The notes under the pieces: generated by a model | Seen by the model: the letters and a program-made list of their open reading frames with translations, nothing else | Databases searched by the model: none | What the model was told of the DNA's origin: nothing | Made by a program: the position numbers and the translations under genes | From: Povalibacter uvarum | Lineage (GTDB): Bacteria; Pseudomonadota; Gammaproteobacteria; Steroidobacterales; Steroidobacteraceae | Length of the DNA stretch: 64,000 nt | NCBI RefSeq assembly: GCF_014202975.1 | Contig: NZ_JACHHZ010000002.1 | Location: 806,001-870,000, forward strand | Direction: 5' to 3' | In this document: piece by piece, positions 59,890 to 64,000 of the stretch | Position numbering within the stretch: the stretch's first letter is position 1 | Layout of the letters: every line of letters starts with the position of its first letter

Positions 59890-59960
59890 GAGTTCTGATC
59901 ATCCTCGGCTTGATCGCCATCGTGGTCGCAGTCATCTGGATGCGAGCACGCCGCCGCTGA
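59886..59960 (+). CDS. 24-aa membrane micropeptide
   Basis: ATG at 59886 overlaps the stop of the MocA-like gene (ATGA). The peptide MRVLIILGLIAIVVAVIWMR plus ARRR is one hydrophobic helix with a basic end. Translational coupling makes expression plausible. There is no known family I can name. Confidence 0.5.
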   Translation: MRVLIILGLIAIVVAVIWMRARRR

Positions 59961-60038
59961 TTCGTCGCGGTGGGCGGAACGCCTACAGCGATGCATTGCT
60001 CGCGAGCGCGGCCGAAACTATCCGTCCGCCCGATCGTT

Positions 60039-60080
60039 ATTCTCCTGACCGCGCCTACGAGACCGCGGCGTCAGGAGAAT
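60039..60080 (+). promoter_or_regulatory. Hairpin sequestering the ribosome site of the 62-aa membrane protein
   Basis: ATTCTCCTGAC (60039-60049) and GTCAGGAGAAT (60070-60080) form a perfect 11-bp stem. The Shine-Dalgarno AGGAG (60073-60077) lies inside the 3' strand, 8 nt from the ATG at 60085. This could switch translation by temperature, a small RNA or upstream ribosome movement. Confidence 0.65.
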
Positions 60081-60084
60081 CCTC

Positions 60085-60273
60085 ATGAGTTCAATTTCGG
60101 AATGGCTGAGCCATTTCTGGCCGGTACTGATGCTGATCGCGCTGGCCATCGCACTCACCGTCTTCGTATTCCGTCGCCGGCTCTTCGAACGCGGTTATCG
60201 CAAGGGAGAGGCAAAGGATCCTTCGCAGGTGAAGCGGGAGAATCCGCCGGATGAGTGGAGCAGGAGTCATTGA
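60085..60273 (+). CDS. Small membrane protein (62 aa), unknown
   Basis: A 62-residue protein with one N-terminal helix (HFWPVLMLIALAIALTVFVF), then a basic cytoplasmic-type tail (RRRLFERGYRKGEAKDPSQV). It has an excellent AGGAGAATCCTC before the ATG, although that site is inside an 11-bp hairpin. I do not recognise the family. It could partner a larger membrane protein. Confidence 0.65.
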   Translation: MSSISEWLSHFWPVLMLIALAIALTVFVFRRRLFERGYRKGEAKDPSQVKRENPPDEWSRSH

Positions 60274-60281
60274 GGTAATCC

Positions 60282-60306
60282 GTCATTCCCGCGTTGCGGG
60301 AATGAC
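60282..60306. repeat. REP-like repeat copy 3 (single hairpin)
   Basis: GTCATTCCCGCG pairs with its inverse TGCGGGAATGAC within 25 bp. It is the shortest copy of the REP-like family, located 9 bp after the 62-aa gene and 6 bp from the end of the convergent DUF488 gene, where it may also end transcription. Confidence 0.8.
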
Positions 60307-60312
60307 GAAGGG

Positions 60313-60702
60313 TTACTCCGCTACCTCCGCCCCTCGCTCCTCCAGCAACGCCCTCAGCACCGACCGATGACACCGAACCTCATCCTGGCAATAACAGCCA
60401 ACTGAAAAATCCGTCTGATGCGACAGCGCCGCGAGCGCATCCAGCACGCGGGCAACGTCAGGTGATTTCATTTCCGCGCGATAGCGTCGGGTGAAGGCTT
60501 TCCAGCTGCGATCGTCCTTGGCACCGAGTGCCTGCTTCAGCAGCGGCTCGCTCGGCGCGAGATTGGGCAACCACACATCGTAGAAGTCGCGCGAAGCGTA
60601 CTCAGTCTTCGGGACGCCGCGAGGCGGGCGGCGCACGGTGCCGAATCGAATCCCTTCTTTCGTGCGTCGCGGACTTCCGAGTCGAACGATGTGAATGGTC
60701 AC
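60313..60702 (-). CDS. DUF488 family protein
   Basis: A 129-residue protein of the DUF488 group. It has the family segments IRFGTVRRPPRGVPKTEYAS, RDFYDVWLPNLAPSEPLLKQ and the Cys-rich FSVGCYCQDEVRCHRSVLRA. Function is unknown. The GTG start at 60702 uses a GGAG that lies in the 3' arm of a perfect terminator-like hairpin, so translation or read-through may be controlled. Confidence 0.85.
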   Translation of the reverse strand: MTIHIVRLGSPRRTKEGIRFGTVRRPPRGVPKTEYASRDFYDVWLPNLAPSEPLLKQALGAKDDRSWKAFTRRYRAEMKSPDVARVLDALAALSHQTDFSVGCYCQDEVRCHRSVLRALLEERGAEVAE

Positions 60703-60706
60703 GAGA

Positions 60707-60735
60707 AAACTCCGCCGAGAGGTTCGGCGGAGTTT
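60707..60735 (-). terminator. Terminator of the AraC gene overlapping the DUF488 ribosome site
   Basis: Perfect 12-bp stem (60707-60718 with 60724-60735) and a 5-nt loop. Read on the minus strand it ends GGCGGAGTTTTC, a short T-run. It follows the AraC-family gene by 18 bp. The GGAG in the 3' arm is also the Shine-Dalgarno of the DUF488 gene, 7 nt from its GTG. Confidence 0.78.
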
Positions 60736-60753
60736 CAGGCTACTGCATGATGA

Positions 60754-61770
60754 CTACAAGCGCGGCGCGACTTCGGCGCTGGCCGCCGCTCGCTGCAGTT
60801 CGGGAATCGCGACCTCCGGTCGGGCGCGACGTGTCCGCTGCGAGCGGTAGGCACCGGGCGGCATCTTGCGACGACGACGGAAGGCTTTCGCAAACGCCGT
60901 CTCCGACAGGTAGCCGACCTTGCTTGCGATGCGTGCAACTGGCTCACGCGATTCGCGCAACAGCTTCGCCGCGAGATCCATGCGCCAGCGCGTCACATAC
61001 GCCAGCGGCGGCTGGCCAACGAGATCCATGAACCGCTTTGCGAATGCGGCGCGGGACATCGCAGCCTGGCGGGCCAGCGATTCCACAGTCCACGGCGCTT
61101 GCGGCGATTCATGAATCAGCGAGAGTGCCTTGCGGATCTGCGGATCGCGCAACGCTCCCAGCCAGCCTGCAGCACCTTCCGGCTGATCACGCAGCCAGAC
61201 GCGCAGGATGTAAACGAAGAGCGTGTCGATGAGTCGCGGCAACACGAGCTCCGCACCTGCATCGCGACGAGTTGCTTCGAGCGACAGCAGCCTGAGCAGC
61301 AACTGCAGCTCTACATCTTCCTCCGCGCGACTGGCGCGCAGCACGATCAATGAAGGCAGCAGCGACAGCAACGGATGCGCGCCTTCCGGCGAGAAGCCGT
61401 CAGTCGAGAAGCTGTAGCCCGCGCACTGAATCACTGTCGATTCCGCGCCTTCGGCGCGACCGCGCAGCGATGGCACAACGTTGTTGTGAGCGCGTGCAAT
61501 GGCTTGTGCAACAGGCTCCGGCTCGCGAGGCTCACGCTCCGAAGACAGAACGTGTTTGCGTCCGCCGGCGAGCAGAACGATGTCGCCGGTATTCAGCCGA
61601 ACAGGCTCTTCATCACCGACGCGCAGCCACGCTGTGCCGCGTCTGACGATGTGGACGGCCGATTCTTTCGGCGCGTCGATCAGAATCGCCCAGGGAGCAA
61701 CGAACTCGCGCGAACCGAGCGTGCTCGTGGCAAGGCTCGTAACACTCAATACATTCGAAAGTACGTCCAT
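60754..61770 (-). CDS. AraC family transcriptional regulator with cupin domain
   Basis: DNA-binding regulator, 338 residues from ATG 61770. The N-terminal cupin_6-type sensor contains VAPWAILIDAPKESAVHIVR, LNTGDIVLLAGGRKHVLSSE and a central HPLLSLLPSLIVLR. The C-terminal AraC HTH has TVESLARQAAMSRAAFAKRF and VARIASKVGYLSETAFAKAF followed by MPPGAYR. It is divergent from a glutathione S-transferase gene, a likely target. Confidence 0.9.
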   Translation of the reverse strand: MDVLSNVLSVTSLATSTLGSREFVAPWAILIDAPKESAVHIVRRGTAWLRVGDEEPVRLNTGDIVLLAGGRKHVLSSEREPREPEPVAQAIARAHNNVVPSLRGRAEGAESTVIQCAGYSFSTDGFSPEGAHPLLSLLPSLIVLRASRAEEDVELQLLLRLLSLEATRRDAGAELVLPRLIDTLFVYILRVWLRDQPEGAAGWLGALRDPQIRKALSLIHESPQAPWTVESLARQAAMSRAAFAKRFMDLVGQPPLAYVTRWRMDLAAKLLRESREPVARIASKVGYLSETAFAKAFRRRRKMPPGAYRSQRTRRARPEVAIPELQRAAASAEVAPRL

Positions 61771-62033
61771 GGCTTGAACCGTCGTTTGAGGGGCCGTGGG
61801 AAAAGGGTCCGTGAGAGGACGGTCATAGCCTACGCTTCGCGCACGGGAGGCTGTCCAGAGCAGAAAGGATGCGCTGTAGAAATTGATTGTTGCAGCCATT
61901 TCATCAATCGGTCGAACGTCGTTTTTTTGCAGACGAACGGCGCATGGTTCGAGCGTCCCGAACATGTCGCCAACCCTGCGCGCCGACTACTGTTGCCTCG
62001 TCAAAAAGCAACCGCCGGCACGAGGTCCGACCC
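61771..62033. promoter_or_regulatory. AraC/GST divergent region with candidate operator half-sites
   Basis: A 263-bp gap. Three CGAAC half-sites occur at 61913-61917, 61934-61938 and 61959-61963. The first two lie in similar 11-bp contexts (GTCGAACGTCG and GACGAACGGCG) exactly 21 bp apart, the two-turn spacing typical of AraC sites. The third forms an inverted GTTCG-N7-CGAAC (61947-61963). No consensus promoter is clear. Confidence 0.45.
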
Positions 62034-62657
62034 ATGAAGCTCTACTACTCGCCGGGAGCCTGTTCGCTGGCTCCGCACATTGCGCTGATCGAAGCGGGTC
62101 TCGAATTCGACAGGGAGCAGGTCGATCTGCGTGCACATCGGACGGCTTCCGGATCGGAGCTCGGGCAGGTTCACGGCAAGAACTACGTTCCCATTCTGGA
62201 GCTCGACAACGGTGAGTGTCTGACGGAAGGGCCGGTCATCCTTCAGTACATCGCCGACCTGCAGCCGGACGCCGGGCTGATCTTCCGGCCCGGGACGATG
62301 GCGCGATATCGGGTGCAGGAATGGCTGTGCTTCGTCGCGAGTGAATTGCACAAACCGTTCATTCCACTGCTGACCCGGGATCGCTCGTCGTCGGACTGGC
62401 AGCAATGGGCGACGGCCACGCTGGGCCGGCGCTTCGAATGGATCAGCGGTCAGCTCTGGGAACGGCCGTGGGTGGCCGGCGATCACTACACCGTTGCGGA
62501 CACGTATCTGTTCGTCGTGACCCGCTGGAGCGCGGCGGTGGGAATCGATCTGTCGCCGTGGCCGATCCTGCGGGACTACCAGGCGCGGATCGCGAATCGG
62601 CCGGGGGTGGTGGAAGCGATGAAGGCGGAGGGGCTGGTTCAAGCGGCGGCGGCGTGA
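62034..62657 (+). CDS. Glutathione S-transferase (beta class-like)
   Basis: A 207-residue GST. The thioredoxin-like N-terminal domain starts MKLYYSPGACSLAPHIALIE with Cys10, the residue typical of bacterial beta-class GSTs. KNYVPILELDNGECLTEGPV includes the cis-Pro, and the C-terminal helical domain contains PWVAGDHYTVADTYLFVVTR. GAGG lies 8 nt before the ATG. Regulation by the divergent AraC protein is an inference from position. Confidence 0.93.
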   Translation: MKLYYSPGACSLAPHIALIEAGLEFDREQVDLRAHRTASGSELGQVHGKNYVPILELDNGECLTEGPVILQYIADLQPDAGLIFRPGTMARYRVQEWLCFVASELHKPFIPLLTRDRSSSDWQQWATATLGRRFEWISGQLWERPWVAGDHYTVADTYLFVVTRWSAAVGIDLSPWPILRDYQARIANRPGVVEAMKAEGLVQAAAA

Positions 62658-62662
62658 ATTCC

Positions 62663-62748
62663 GTCACTCCCGCGCGGCTCTGTCACTCCCGCGTACGCGG
62701 GAGTCCATCTGCATTTAAGACATGGATTCCCGCTTTCGCGGGAATGAC
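62663..62748. repeat. REP-like repeat copy 4 with partial duplication
   Basis: GTCACTCCCGCG occurs twice in a row (62663 and 62682), followed by a GCGTACGCGGGAGTCCA hairpin, a spacer and ATGGATTCCCGCTTTCGCGG plus GAATGAC. It is the longest copy, next to the MITE-like copy B, downstream of the GST gene. Confidence 0.8.
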
Positions 62749-62763
62749 ACCGCTCGTGTCTTG

Positions 62764-62846
62764 CTGTGGGTCCGGCTTCAGCCGGACGTCATCGCGATAG
62801 CGAAAGAGGCCTTCGGCCTGACGTCCCACTGAAGTGGGACCCACAG
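62764..62846. repeat. MITE-like repeat copy B (CTGTGGGTCC termini)
   Basis: An 83-bp element with terminal inverted repeats CTGTGGGTCC and GGGACCCACAG. Two inner hairpins are TCCGGCTTCAGCCGGA and GTCCCACTGAAGTGGGAC, separated by a variable middle with its own GAGGCCTTCGGCCT palindrome. Copy A (5779-5854) shares ends and hairpins but not the middle. It ends 2 bp from the response regulator stop codon. Confidence 0.8.
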
Positions 62847-62848
62847 GT

Positions 62849-63253
62849 TCAGCGCCGCGTCACCGCCACATCGAGTTTTTCCAGCGCCTCGAGCAGCAAC
62901 GGTTCGGTGTAGGGCTTCGCCAGAATTGCGACCGCGCCGTCATTCGCAAACCGGTCCCGCAGTTCCCGCTCGCTGCGGCCGCTGGCGATCACGATCGGCA
63001 GTTTCACATTCAGCCCGCGCAACTCCGCGGCAATTTCGTCGCCAGGGCGGTCCGGCAAACCGAGGTCGATCACGGCGGCGCTCAGATCGCTGGCCCGTGC
63101 GTGGTAGTGCTTCAGGGCTTCGGCGCCGCTGGCGGCCTGGACAACTTCGAAGCCGGCTTCCTCGAGGACATCGACGGCGAACATCCGGACTAGTACTTCG
63201 TCCTCGACGATGAGCACGCAGCGCACCGGCGCGCTGGAAGGGTCGTCTGCCAT
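62849..63253 (-). CDS. Single-domain response regulator
   Basis: A receiver-only protein, 134 residues. The acidic pocket is Glu17-Asp18 in VLIVEDEVLVRM, the phospho-acceptor is Asp63 in AVIDLGLPDRPGDE, and the conserved Lys is in AILAKPYTEP. There is no output domain, so it probably acts by protein contact or phosphotransfer. It is divergent from a HAMP sensor gene that could be its partner. Confidence 0.9.
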   Translation of the reverse strand: MADDPSSAPVRCVLIVEDEVLVRMFAVDVLEEAGFEVVQAASGAEALKHYHARASDLSAAVIDLGLPDRPGDEIAAELRGLNVKLPIVIASGRSERELRDRFANDGAVAILAKPYTEPLLLEALEKLDVAVTRR

Positions 63254-63604
63254 AGGTTCCTTGGTTGTTCTCTGCGCGGGTTCTTGCCGCTGCCGCTGTT
63301 AGTAATCCGTCCCACGTCGAGCATGGGTGCACGCGAATTACGCCACAACGGCGGCAACCCCGCACGTCAGATATTCACCGTCTGTTATCGGTAAAGAACG
63401 CACAGCGGCGCGCCGGCGTTCCCTCCACAGGCCATTGAACGGAATACGAGAATTCTTCCAACGTAATGGAACCGCTGACAGTTCCCAGCCGTTGTCCCCG
63501 CTACGCTGGAGTCTGTAGCGAGTTCGGGTCCGGAGGGGGACTCGCACGAGAGCAAGCTCTGAGGCCGCAGCAAAAGAGACTGAAAATCCAAGCGGGAGAT
63601 CAAC
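63254..63604. other. Divergent intergenic region between response regulator and sensor gene
   Basis: A 351-bp region expected to hold promoters for both directions. I see no repeat element of the three families, no RNA gene and no consensus promoter I would defend. The only clear signal is the ribosome site GGGAG (63594-63598), 6 nt before the sensor GTG. Confidence 0.4.
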
Positions 63605-64000
63605 GTGGTCCTGGCAGCGAACGATGCGGCGAATCTGCAGCGCCGCGACATTCTCAAGGCGTTGCGGGCACTCAAGCGAGGCGATTTTTCGGTCCGGCTG
63701 CCGGATGACCTGTCCGACATCGATGGTGAAATTGCCAGTACATTCAATGAGGTAGTCGAGCTCAACGACTCGATGGCGCGGGAGTTCGAGCGCCTGAGCG
63801 CCATGGTCGGCCGCGACGGCAAACTGTCCGAACGCGCCAAGCTTCACGGTGCGACCGGGAGCTGGGCGAACTGCGTCGACTCCATCAACGGCCTCGTGAG
63901 CGACATGGCGTTCCCGCTCTCCGAAGTCGCGCGCGTGATCGGCGCGGTCGCGAAAGGCAATCTCTCCCAGGCCGTCAATCTCGAGATCGACGGCCGTCCG
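63605..64000 (+). CDS. HAMP-repeat sensor protein, probably hybrid histidine kinase (partial)
   Basis: The frame is open from GTG 63605 to the window end (132 codons). It begins VVLAANDAANLQRRDILKAL without a membrane segment. It then shows HAMP-like units (RALKRGDFSVRLPDDLSDID, FNEVVELNDSM) and GRDGKLSERAKLHGATGSWA followed by NCVDSINGLVSDMAFPLSEV and GAVAKGNLSQAV. These poly-HAMP repeats are typical of cytoplasmic hybrid kinases. The catalytic part lies beyond the window, so kinase activity is an inference. Confidence 0.78.
   Translation, partial: MVLAANDAANLQRRDILKALRALKRGDFSVRLPDDLSDIDGEIASTFNEVVELNDSMAREFERLSAMVGRDGKLSERAKLHGATGSWANCVDSINGLVSDMAFPLSEVARVIGAVAKGNLSQAVNLEIDGRP

Overview
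The window looks like chromosomal DNA of a high-GC, aerobic gammaproteobacterium. The gene orders rpoZ-spoT-ridA-recG, rsmG-parA-parB and atpIBEFHAGDC-glmU-glmS are typical of that class. The long TonB-dependent receptor, the yeast-type LeuA and the repeat-rich intergenic spaces would fit a member near Steroidobacteraceae, Nevskiales or Xanthomonadales. That placement is an inference; no rRNA gene or marker search supports it. I see no tRNA, rRNA, CRISPR array, prophage or insertion sequence.

Layout. 1-4.5 kb (minus strand): aa3-type cytochrome c oxidase operon, DUF2244-ctaC-ctaD-small assembly protein-ctaG-ctaE, with ctaE cut by the window edge. 4.8-8.7 kb: bioC and bioB, divergent comF, and ubiA. 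8.9-14.2 kb (minus): recG, ridA, spoT, rpoZ. 14.5-21.3 kb (plus): a dihaem cytochrome c, an AcuI-type reductase, rsmG, parA, parB and a large outer-membrane DUF5916 protein. 21.4-33.1 kb: the whole F1Fo ATP synthase operon, then glmU, glmS and a translationally coupled secreted protein. 33.2-39.2 kb: slyD, DUF2934, a CBS protein, a TonB-dependent receptor and convergent leuA preceded by a leucine-rich leader peptide. 39.4-43.6 kb: an unknown secreted protein and the sulfate-activation genes cysQ, cysNC and cysD. 43.9-48.8 kb: a MacAB/TolC-like tripartite exporter. 49-62.7 kb: accessory and stress metabolism (PAP2 lipoprotein, VOC, beta-barrel, double GFA protein, PhoD, FghA, Bcr/CflA pump, two OsmC proteins, GabD, Def, MocA-like, small membrane proteins, DUF488, AraC regulator, GST). 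62.8-64 kb: a receiver-only response regulator and a divergent, truncated HAMP sensor gene.

The most unusual feature is a family of at least 16 intergenic elements made of imperfect 7-bp tandem repeats. In most of them the two arms are inverted copies, so the element can fold into a long hairpin. The heptad sequence differs from locus to locus while matching within a locus. The elements often start just after one stop codon and end at the next start codon. Four sit between successive genes from atpA to glmU, and others separate rsmG/parA/parB, recG/ridA/spoT/rpoZ, def/mocA and the exporter ATPase/permease. Two further repeat families are present, and one copy is nested inside a heptad element.

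Other regulatory features read from sequence are a leucine-rich leader peptide ahead of leuA, a strong promoter and compound hairpin ahead of atpI, and two neighbouring small genes (60.0-60.7 kb) whose ribosome binding sites lie inside perfect hairpin stems.
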